Assembly: GCA_964576255.1 (NCBI GenBank)
Contig: CAZNUK010000095.1
Span: forward strand, 1 to 6,023
Reading direction: 5' to 3'
Source of the DNA: Eshraghiella sp964576255
GTDB lineage: Bacteria; Bacillota; Clostridia; Lachnospirales; Lachnospiraceae
DNA length: 6,023 nucleotides
The notes below the pieces were generated by a model. The model saw only the letters and a program-made list of their open reading frames with translations, did no database searches and was not told where the DNA came from. Position numbers and translations under genes: made by a program. Shown here one piece after another: positions 1 to 5,378 of this stretch. Within the stretch, counting starts at the first letter, position 1; the number at the start of each line of letters is the position of its first letter.

Positions 1-289
1 GATAGGTTCCGCTTAATGCTTTTGGAATAAGAATGGCAACGATTTCATCGTTGTTTTTCTTAGCTTCTTTAAAGTAATCTAAAAATTCTGCCGGTGAAGG
101 CTGGGAGGTTGTAGGAAATGCAGGGTGGGTCTGAAGCATTTCGTAAAACTGGTCTTTGGTTATATTTTGTCCCTCAATATAAGTATCGTCCCCGAACATA
201 ACAGGGATTGGTACATAAAGCAAATCCAGTGCTTTGATTTCTTCTATGTTAAAATCAGCAGAAGAATCACATAAAATTTTAACAGCCAT
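1..289 (-). CDS. DegV family fatty-acid-binding protein (N-terminal part, cut by window edge)
   Basis: Reading leftward from the ATG at 289-287 gives 96 codons without a stop before the window ends, so the C-terminal two thirds are missing. The translation begins MAVKILCDSSADF and carries the DegV hallmarks: a D-S-S-A motif near residues 8-11, a T-T-S-Q-P-S motif at 60-65 and L-S-G-T-Y at 92-96. In characterised DegV/FakB proteins the Ser of the TSQPS motif contacts the carboxylate of a bound fatty acid, and FakB proteins present that fatty acid to the kinase FakA for phosphorylation and entry into phospholipid synthesis. Many clostridial DegV paralogues have no proven partner, so FakB activity here is inference. 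The protein should be cytosolic, with no signal peptide. The start is supported by GGAAGG (298-303, minus strand) 8 bases upstream and by a strong promoter. It is transcribed away from the exporter operon. Confidence 0.93.
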   Translation of the reverse strand, partial: MAVKILCDSSADFNIEEIKALDLLYVPIPVMFGDDTYIEGQNITKDQFYEMLQTHPAFPTTSQPSPAEFLDYFKEAKKNNDEIVAILIPKALSGTY

Positions 290-326
290 AAATAATTCCT
301 TCCATTAATTTAGATATATTGTTTGT

Positions 327-355
327 ATAATACTATTGATTTATCAATATGTCAA
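327..355 (-). promoter_or_regulatory. Sigma-A promoter of the DegV gene
   Basis: On the minus strand there is a perfect -35 hexamer TTGACA (355-350), exactly 17 bases of spacer (349-333) and a -10 hexamer TATTAT (332-327, 5 of 6 matches to TATAAT). Transcription would start near 320, giving a leader of about 30 bases with the ribosome binding site at 303-298. It is the best promoter match in the window. Its spacer is almost wholly occupied by a palindrome, described separately. Confidence 0.8.
334..349. promoter_or_regulatory. Perfect 16-bp palindrome, candidate operator in the degV promoter spacer
   Basis: TATTGAT (334-340), two T bases, then ATCAATA (343-349) form a perfect inverted repeat with 7-base arms. 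It lies between the -35 and -10 of the degV promoter, where a bound dimeric repressor would block RNA polymerase. The TTGAT..ATCAA core is of the general kind bound by winged-helix dimers such as MarR-family proteins. It loosely resembles the published FabT motif of streptococci, but that comparison is from memory and only partial. It also sits just upstream of the right-facing promoter. No regulator gene is in the window, and AT-rich DNA yields short palindromes by chance, so confidence is moderate. Confidence 0.5.
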
Positions 356-361
356 TTAGTT

Positions 362-390
362 TTTATTTTTTTCCAAATATGTGATATAAT
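362..390 (+). promoter_or_regulatory. Extended -10 promoter of the kinase/ABC operon
   Basis: A perfect TATAAT (385-390) is preceded by TG at 382-383, making an extended -10 element. The -35 position 17 bases upstream (362-367, TTTATT) matches consensus poorly, which is common when an extended -10 is present. The predicted start near 397 leaves a leader of about 25 bases before the ATG at 423, too short for a riboswitch or attenuator. It is the only good right-facing promoter before the four-gene unit. Confidence 0.55.
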
Positions 391-422
391 ATTAATAACT
401 ATAAATGAATGGAGTGAGGCTT

Positions 423-1049
423 ATGGAAAACTTCGTAATTGCAGTTACAAGAACTTGCGGAAGTGGTGCTACAAGTATCAGCACTATGTTGGCAGAGAAA
501 TTGGGGATTAATGTATACGATAGAAATTTGTTGAGACTGGCATCGGATGACAGCGGAATTAATGAGGAGCTGTTTGCCAGAGCGGACGAACATATGAAGC
601 AGAGCCTTTTGTATAAGGTTTCCCGTAAGGTGTACAAGGGTGAGTTGATTGGTCCTGACAGTGACGAATTTACTTCTGATGAGAATTTGTTCAATTATCA
701 GGCTAAGGTGCTTAAGGAACTGGCTGATAATGAGTCCTATATCTGTATTGGAAGAGCTGCGGATTTTATTTTGAAGGACAATCCAAGACTTATTACGGTG
801 TTTTTTCATGCACCGATGGAGAAGCGTATTATCAGAGAGATGGAGCTTACCGGCTTTGATGAGGCGAAGGCGGAGCAACATATTATTAAGACTGACAAAT
901 ACCGCAGAGAGTTTTATGAGGGGCACACTGGCAGAGAGTGGGAAAGCCCTTATAATTATGATTTGTGTCTTAATACCGGTGTTCTTACATATGAAGAATG
1001 CGTGAACATAATACTTAATTATATACAGACCAGATTTGGCGAGAAGTAG
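423..1049 (+). CDS. Cytidylate-kinase-like family protein (P-loop nucleotide-binding)
   Basis: A 208-residue cytosolic protein that I assign to the cytidylate-kinase-like family (Pfam PF13189 type). The N-terminus has a strand followed by a glycine-rich loop, R10-T-C-G-S-G-A-T-S18, then an LAEKLGI.VYDRNLL segment typical of the family. Further on are a C-I-G-R-A-A-D-F-I-L block (108-117) and a C-terminal R-R-E-F-Y..H-T-G..W....YDLCLNT block (161-185) that match the family layout. The loop lacks the usual Walker A lysine; family members as I recall them also have a GSGG-type loop, so this need not mean inactivity. True CMP kinase (Cmk) is a different, essential protein, so the substrate here is unknown. 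An in-frame ATG at 405 exists, but GGAG at 411-414 lies 8 bases before the ATG at 423 and the predicted transcript begins near 397, so 423 is preferred. It is first in the operon, 9 bases before the ABC genes. Confidence 0.85.
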   Translation: MENFVIAVTRTCGSGATSISTMLAEKLGINVYDRNLLRLASDDSGINEELFARADEHMKQSLLYKVSRKVYKGELIGPDSDEFTSDENLFNYQAKVLKELADNESYICIGRAADFILKDNPRLITVFFHAPMEKRIIREMELTGFDEAKAEQHIIKTDKYRREFYEGHTGREWESPYNYDLCLNTGVLTYEECVNIILNYIQTRFGEK

Positions 1050-1058
1050 GTACTTACA

Positions 1059-2792
1059 GTGAAGAAACTTTTAATATATCTTAAAAATTATATTAAGGAA
1101 AGCATTTTTGGACCTTTGTTTAAGCTTCTTGAAGCCACCTTTGAATTGATTGTTCCTCTTGTAGTTAAGATGATAATTGATTTGGGAATTGGCAGAGAAG
1201 ATAAGAGTTATATTATAACAAGGGTCCTTATTTTGGTGCTTTTGGGAGTGGTGGGTCTTGTCTGTTCACTGACAGCCCAGTATTTTGCTGCAAAGGCGGC
1301 AACGGGCTTTGCAACGGAGCTTAGATACTCACTCTTTAAGCATATTCAGGGACTTTCCTTTACAGAGGTTGATGAAGTGGGAACCTCGGGACTTATTACC
1401 CGACTGACAGCGGATGTTAATTCGGTGCAGGGCTGCGTTAATATGGTGTTACGATTGTTTTTGCGTTCTCCATTTATTGTGTTTGGTGCAATGATTATGG
1501 CATTCACAATTGATGTCAAAGCTGCCCTTATTTTCTGCGTTGCAATTCCGGCATTGGCAATTGTGGTATTTGCCATAATGCTTATTTCTATTCCGTTGTA
1601 TAAGAAGGTACAGGCAGGACTTGACAGAGTTCTCAAAATTACACGAGAAAATCTTGCGGGAACAAGAGTTATTCGTGCTTTTAACAGACAGGAATCAGAG
1701 ATTAATGCATTTAATGAGGGCAATGAGGATTTGTCCAAAATACAGGTGTTTGCTGGAAAAGTATCCGCACTTATGAACCCAATTACCTTCGTAATTGTTA
1801 ATGTGGCAATGGTTGTTTTGCTTCACACAGGAGCAGTTCAGGTTGACACCGGAGTTCTTACACAGGGTGACGTAGTAGCCCTTGTTAACTATATGTCTCA
1901 GATTCTTGTGGAGTTAGTTAAGCTTGCAAGTCTTATTATTCAGGTTACTAAGGCATTATCATCTGCTAACAGAATTTCTGAGGTGTTTGAGATGGAATCT
2001 TCAATGGAGTTTCCTGATAAGACTTTAGCAGTGGAGAATTCTGAATACGCAGTTGAATTTGATAATGTATCACTCACATATAAAAATGGTGGTAGTGAGG
2101 CTCTTACGGGTATTGATTTTAAGGTGAAAAAAGGCGAGACCATAGGAATTATAGGAGGAACCGGCTCAGGCAAGTCCAGTGTGGTTCATATGATTCCACG
2201 TTTTTACGATGCAACTCTTGGAGAGGTTAAGCTCAATGGAGTTAATGTTAAGGATTACGCCAAGGAAGATATTAGAGAGCGGGTTGGTATTGTATTACAG
2301 AAATCAGTGCTTTTTAACGGAAGCATCAGAGATAATATGAAATGGGGCAGGGAGGATGCCACAGATGAAGAGATTTTAAAGGCTCTTAAGGATGCCCAGG
2401 CGTTGGACTTTGTTATGGACAAAGAAGGTGGGCTTGATTTTCATATTGCTCAGGGTGGACGTAATCTTTCAGGAGGTCAGAGACAACGACTTGCAATTGC
2501 AAGAGCTTTGGTAAAACAGCCTGAAATCCTTGTATTGGATGACAGTGCATCCGCTCTTGACTATGTAACGGATTCCAAGCTACGTCAGGCGATTAAAGAG
2601 CTTGGGAATAATATAACTACATTTATCGTATCCCAGAGAACAGCATCAATCCGTAACGCGGACCAGATTATTGTTCTTGAAGACGGTGAGATTGTTGGAA
2701 TAGGAACTCACGATGAGCTTCTATCTAAGTGTGAAATCTATCAGGAAATATATAATACTGATGGCAACAAAGCAGCGGGAGGTGGAGCATAA
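1059..2792 (+). CDS. ABC exporter half-transporter, degenerate-site subunit
   Basis: A 577-residue fused membrane-ATPase protein with six predicted helices (about 14-40, 53-75, 133-153, 155-178, 240-260, 272-298) and a nucleotide-binding domain from about 330. Visible motifs are A-loop Tyr341, Walker A GGTGSGKSS (366-374), Q-loop Gln414, perfect LSGGQ signature (470-474), Walker B ending L-D-D (493-495) and D-loop SALD (498-501). The catalytic Glu is replaced by Asp495, and the switch histidine (AHR in most members) by Gln526 in SQR. These are the marks of the non-hydrolysing site in heterodimeric type IV exporters such as TM287, BmrC and LmrC. Its LSGGQ should complete the active site of the next gene's product. 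Translation starts at GTG 1059, with a weak SD (AGTAGG, 1045-1050) overlapping the stop of the preceding gene. The Gly-rich tail AAGGGA is encoded by the SD of the next gene. The substrate (drug, lipid or peptide) cannot be told; there is no N-terminal peptidase domain. Confidence 0.93.
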   Translation: MKKLLIYLKNYIKESIFGPLFKLLEATFELIVPLVVKMIIDLGIGREDKSYIITRVLILVLLGVVGLVCSLTAQYFAAKAATGFATELRYSLFKHIQGLSFTEVDEVGTSGLITRLTADVNSVQGCVNMVLRLFLRSPFIVFGAMIMAFTIDVKAALIFCVAIPALAIVVFAIMLISIPLYKKVQAGLDRVLKITRENLAGTRVIRAFNRQESEINAFNEGNEDLSKIQVFAGKVSALMNPITFVIVNVAMVVLLHTGAVQVDTGVLTQGDVVALVNYMSQILVELVKLASLIIQVTKALSSANRISEVFEMESSMEFPDKTLAVENSEYAVEFDNVSLTYKNGGSEALTGIDFKVKKGETIGIIGGTGSGKSSVVHMIPRFYDATLGEVKLNGVNVKDYAKEDIRERVGIVLQKSVLFNGSIRDNMKWGREDATDEEILKALKDAQALDFVMDKEGGLDFHIAQGGRNLSGGQRQRLAIARALVKQPEILVLDDSASALDYVTDSKLRQAIKELGNNITTFIVSQRTASIRNADQIIVLEDGEIVGIGTHDELLSKCEIYQEIYNTDGNKAAGGGA

Positions 2793-2794
2793 TG
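2777..2794 (+). promoter_or_regulatory. Internal ribosome binding site and TAATG stop/start overlap coupling the two ABC genes
   Basis: GGGAGGTGG (2777-2785) is an almost perfect anti-16S match, 9 bases before the ATG at 2792. The first gene's stop TAA (2790-2792) shares one base with that ATG. This arrangement usually gives coupled translation and near-equal amounts of two subunits, as expected for a 1:1 heterodimer. Confidence 0.8.
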
Positions 2795-4531
2795 AAAAAA
2801 TCATCTACCATAATCCGCGTACTTAAATATATTTCCCGATATAAGTTTTATATGATTCTGTCAATTTTGCTGGCCTTAATAACCGTGGCGGGACAGTTAT
2901 ACATCCCTATTTTACAAGGTGATGCCATTGACAAAATTATTGATGCAGGTAATGTGGATTTTGTTGGAATAATAAGAATTATTAAAATTATTCTTATAAC
3001 TATGGGCGTTGTGGCGTTATTGCAATGGGTAATGAATATTTGCAATAACAAAATAACCTATTCAGTTATTAAGGATATTCGTAAAGAGGCTTTTGAGAAG
3101 CTTCAAAATCTTCCGGTGAAATATGTGGATTCACATCCAACCGGAGAAGTTGTAAGTAAGGTTATTGCCGATGTTGACCAGTTTGCAGACGGACTTTTAA
3201 TGGGATTTACCCAGTTTTTTACGGGAATAATGACCATTTTGGGAACTCTTGTTTTTATGATTTTCATCAATTGGAAAATCACTTTGGTAGTTGTTCTTGT
3301 GACACCGTTATCATTTTTTGTTGCCAGCTTTGTGGCTAAAAAGACATATACAATGTTCCGCAAGCAGTCAGAGGCGAGAGGCAAACAAACTGCCTTTATT
3401 GATGAGATGATTGGTAATCAGAAGGTGGTAAGTGCTTACAGCCATGAGGACGAGTCCTTGGAAAAATTTGATGAAATGAATAAGGCGCTTCAGAAGTATT
3501 CTTTGGACGCAACATTTTTCTCATCAATTACTAATCCGTCCACAAGATTTGTTAATAACGTGGTGTATGCTTTAGTGTGTCTAACAGGCGCATTTACGGT
3601 GGTTGCCACTAAGGGTGCCTTCAGTGTGGGACAGCTGTCAGCATTTTTGAGCTACGCACAGCAGTATACTAAGCCTTTTAATGAAATTTCCGGTGTTATT
3701 ACAGAGCTTCAGAACGCGCTTGCCTGTGCGGACAGAATTCTTGACTTAATTGAAGAGAAACCATTACCGGAGGATGGCACCACAGAATTAGTGGTTAATG
3801 AAGGTGAAGGAAACATAAATATTGAGAATGTAAGCTTTTCTTATGACAAGAGTAAGGAGTTAATTACCAATCTTAATCTGTCAGTTAAACCGGGACAAAG
3901 AGTTGCTATTGTTGGACCAACCGGTTGTGGTAAATCTACAATTATTAATCTTTTGATGAGATTTTATGATGTGGATGCCGGCTCCATTAAAGTAGAGGGT
4001 AATGACATTCGCGAAGTAACCAGAAAAAGTCTCAGAGACAATTACGGAATGGTATTACAGGAGACCTGGCTCAAATCCGGAACCATCAGGGATAATATTA
4101 TCACCGGCAAAATGGATGCAACAGAGGAAGAGGTTATTGAGGCAGCCAAAGCGGCTCATGCTCACAGCTTCATAAAGCGTCTGCCAAAGGGCTATGACAC
4201 AGTAATTGGTGAAGACGGAGGAAGTCTTTCGCAGGGACAAAAGCAGCTTTTGTGTATTGCAAGAGTTATGTTGTGCCTTCCGCCAATGCTTATATTGGAC
4301 GAAGCTACATCCTCTATTGATACCAGAACTGAGATGAAGATTCAGGAGGCATTCCTTAGAATGATGAAGGGCAGAACCAGCTTTGTAGTTGCCCACAGAC
4401 TTTCTACAATCCAGTCTGCGGATATAATTCTGGTTATGAAGGATGGAAATATTATTGAGCAGGGAACTCATGAAGAATTGTTGGCAAAACAAGGCTTCTA
4501 CTGCGAATTATATAATAGTCAAAAGAGGTAA
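2792..4531 (+). CDS. ABC exporter half-transporter, catalytic subunit
   Basis: A 579-residue partner of the upstream ABC protein with the same domain order: six helices (about 18-40, 58-80, 137-159, 161-183, 250-270, 277-300), then a nucleotide-binding domain from about 340. Motifs are A-loop Tyr351, Walker A GPTGCGKS (375-382), Q-loop Gln423, Walker B ending L-D-E with catalytic Glu504, D-loop SSID (507-510) and switch His535 in AHRLSTI. The signature is altered to LSQGQ (479-483), Gln replacing the first Gly. The catalytic and signature defects are thus complementary between the two proteins. This subunit's Walker A/B/His plus its partner's LSGGQ make one competent site, and the partner's Asp/Gln plus this LSQGQ make the degenerate site. 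Family precedent (TM288, BmrD, LmrD) is multidrug or amphiphile export across the cytoplasmic membrane, but the substrate is unproven here. No truncation or frameshift is visible. Confidence 0.94.
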   Translation: MKKSSTIIRVLKYISRYKFYMILSILLALITVAGQLYIPILQGDAIDKIIDAGNVDFVGIIRIIKIILITMGVVALLQWVMNICNNKITYSVIKDIRKEAFEKLQNLPVKYVDSHPTGEVVSKVIADVDQFADGLLMGFTQFFTGIMTILGTLVFMIFINWKITLVVVLVTPLSFFVASFVAKKTYTMFRKQSEARGKQTAFIDEMIGNQKVVSAYSHEDESLEKFDEMNKALQKYSLDATFFSSITNPSTRFVNNVVYALVCLTGAFTVVATKGAFSVGQLSAFLSYAQQYTKPFNEISGVITELQNALACADRILDLIEEKPLPEDGTTELVVNEGEGNINIENVSFSYDKSKELITNLNLSVKPGQRVAIVGPTGCGKSTIINLLMRFYDVDAGSIKVEGNDIREVTRKSLRDNYGMVLQETWLKSGTIRDNIITGKMDATEEEVIEAAKAAHAHSFIKRLPKGYDTVIGEDGGSLSQGQKQLLCIARVMLCLPPMLILDEATSSIDTRTEMKIQEAFLRMMKGRTSFVVAHRLSTIQSADIILVMKDGNIIEQGTHEELLAKQGFYCELYNSQKR

Positions 4532-4536
4532 TTAAT

Positions 4537-5127
4537 ATGCGAAGGATAGAGTATGATGCCCAAAAACCGGATAATACAGCTTTTGGGTTTATAATATTTG
4601 TTGGTGTCGTGGTGATTATTTTTATGACTGCATTACCTAGTCAGATAAAATTATATGGTTTTGATAGATATATCTGGTTAGATATCCTTCCGCTACTACT
4701 AATGGCTGTGGCAATAGGATTCTTTGGATATAGGATTTTTTCTAAGAATATCAAAGCAACACGATATATCAATCATATGGTGCAAAATGGAATAAGATAT
4801 CCCGGACAGATTGTTCTTGTTGAGACGCAGCCGGTATATTTTAGGGGTTCCAATTACAAAACAACCTATGCTGTATTAGTTAATACAATGATTGATGGAA
4901 AGGAATACCATCTCCTTAGTAAGCCACTGGCTTTTTCTCCAATGGATAAGCTTAGTAGTACAAGGTGCTCGGTGTATGTTCTTGATAACAGATATATGAT
5001 TACCGATTTTAAGTTCAAGGGCAGCAGTGAAGGAAAGGGAATTGATGTTGATGTTGTTTATAAAGAAATTGATGAGGAAATCACTGTGAAAGATGTTGAT
5101 GATTTTACGGAGTCATACTTAAAATAA
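4537..5127 (+). CDS. Small membrane protein of unknown function, two predicted helices
   Basis: A 196-residue protein I do not recognise by name. The N-terminus is short and polar (1-15), followed by hydrophobic segments at about 16-34 and 46-68. A basic stretch (K70...K73, R76) suggests the C-terminal part is cytosolic by the positive-inside rule. Residues 85-160 look like a small beta-rich domain: G-Q-I-V-L-V-E, then Y-A-V-L-V-N, a D-G-K-E-Y hairpin, and V-Y-V-L-D-N-R-Y near 146-153. This pattern recalls DUF3592-type domains, a guess only. The tail (170-192) is strongly acidic. Its SD GAGGT (4525-4529) overlaps the stop of the catalytic ABC gene and the start lies 5 bases beyond that stop, so it is probably co-transcribed as the last operon gene. 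It may be an accessory to the exporter, but nothing in its sequence proves that. Confidence 0.82.
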   Translation: MRRIEYDAQKPDNTAFGFIIFVGVVVIIFMTALPSQIKLYGFDRYIWLDILPLLLMAVAIGFFGYRIFSKNIKATRYINHMVQNGIRYPGQIVLVETQPVYFRGSNYKTTYAVLVNTMIDGKEYHLLSKPLAFSPMDKLSSTRCSVYVLDNRYMITDFKFKGSSEGKGIDVDVVYKEIDEEITVKDVDDFTESYLK

Positions 5128-5184
5128 CCTACCCAATCCTCTGATAAACGATTTTAGGGATAAACCGAAGTCAAACGTGAGGAA
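5128..5184. other. Non-coding stretch after the operon, with a possible degenerate copy of the palindrome end
   Basis: This stretch lies between the last operon stop and the palindrome. I see no gene or convincing hairpin. The only structure is TTTAGG, two bases, TAAAC at 5153-5165, which matches 11 of 13 positions of the terminal sequence of the palindrome's right arm read on the minus strand (TTTAGGAGTAAAC, 5379-5367). It may be a decayed extra end or a chance match. Confidence 0.3.
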
Positions 5185-5378
5185 TTAGGGGTGAAATTAA
5201 AGTGCATTTGGGAGCTTTGTAGTTTCACTTATGCGAATATCGACACAAAATGTTAAGGCGTCTGCAAACTGTTCGAAGCGAAGCGAGTTTTTGCAGGCGC
5301 CTTATTATATCAACTTTGTGTCGATGTTTGCATTAGAGAAACTAGAAGCACCCAACAGCACTTTTAGTTTACTCCTAA
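5185..5378. repeat. About 194-bp imperfect palindrome (MITE-like or long hairpin element)
   Basis: Comparing the left arm with the reverse complement of the right arm shows long correspondence: TTAGG (5185-5189) with CCTAA (5374-5378), AAAGTGC (5199-5205) with its complement, TTGGG (5208-5212), TAGTTTC (5220-5226), the perfect 11-mer ATCGACACAAA (5239-5249) with 5315-5325, and AAGGCG (5255-5260) with 5298-5303. By hand the outer 49 columns match at 38 positions, and several other differences would be G-U pairs in RNA. The right arm has a small extra AT-rich stretch (about 5304-5312). It has no coding content. The flanking TA at both ends (5186-5187 and 5376-5377) would suit a TA-targeting (IS630/mariner-type) miniature element, but no copy elsewhere is available to prove mobility. 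Confidence 0.75.
5255..5303. terminator. Probable bidirectional terminator between the operon and tyrS
   Basis: The core stem pairs AAGGCG (5255-5260) with CGCCTT (5298-5303), includes a T-G wobble, then CTGCAA (5262-5267) with TTGCAG (5291-5296), and can extend with ACT/AGT around two bulged T bases. The loop (5271-5285) holds a mini-stem TTCG/CGAA. It is the only GC-rich hairpin between two convergent genes, so it can serve both. Neither side has a clean T-run: the plus side reads CTTATTATAT and the minus side CTTAACATTTT, so efficiency may be partial. It is the centre of the larger palindrome. Confidence 0.5.

Noticed and set aside
326..331. Plus-strand TATAAT at 326-331 as another operon promoter
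   Set aside because: There is no acceptable -35 at 16-18 bases, and the same bases are the -10 of the stronger leftward promoter.
405..422. Upstream in-frame ATG adding six residues to the kinase-like protein
   Set aside because: The SD at 411-414 would lie inside the coding sequence, and the predicted transcript would leave only about 8 bases of leader.
390..422. Riboswitch or attenuator before the operon
   Set aside because: The predicted leader is only about 25 bases and shows no hairpin.
323..511. 62-codon plus-strand open frame across the divergent promoter region
   Set aside because: It spans promoter elements, has no ribosome site and overlaps the start of the real gene in another frame.
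399..926. 175-codon minus-strand open frame opposite the kinase-like gene
   Set aside because: It lies antisense to a gene with clear family motifs and resembles no protein I know.
4055..4492. 145-codon minus-strand open frame in the second ABC gene
   Set aside because: It is antisense to the conserved ATPase motifs; the openness is a shadow of codon bias.
5275..5287. Short GAAGC-type tandem repeat in the hairpin loop, considered as a CRISPR-like or VNTR signal
   Set aside because: It has only about two and a half 5-base units and is explained by the loop mini-stem.
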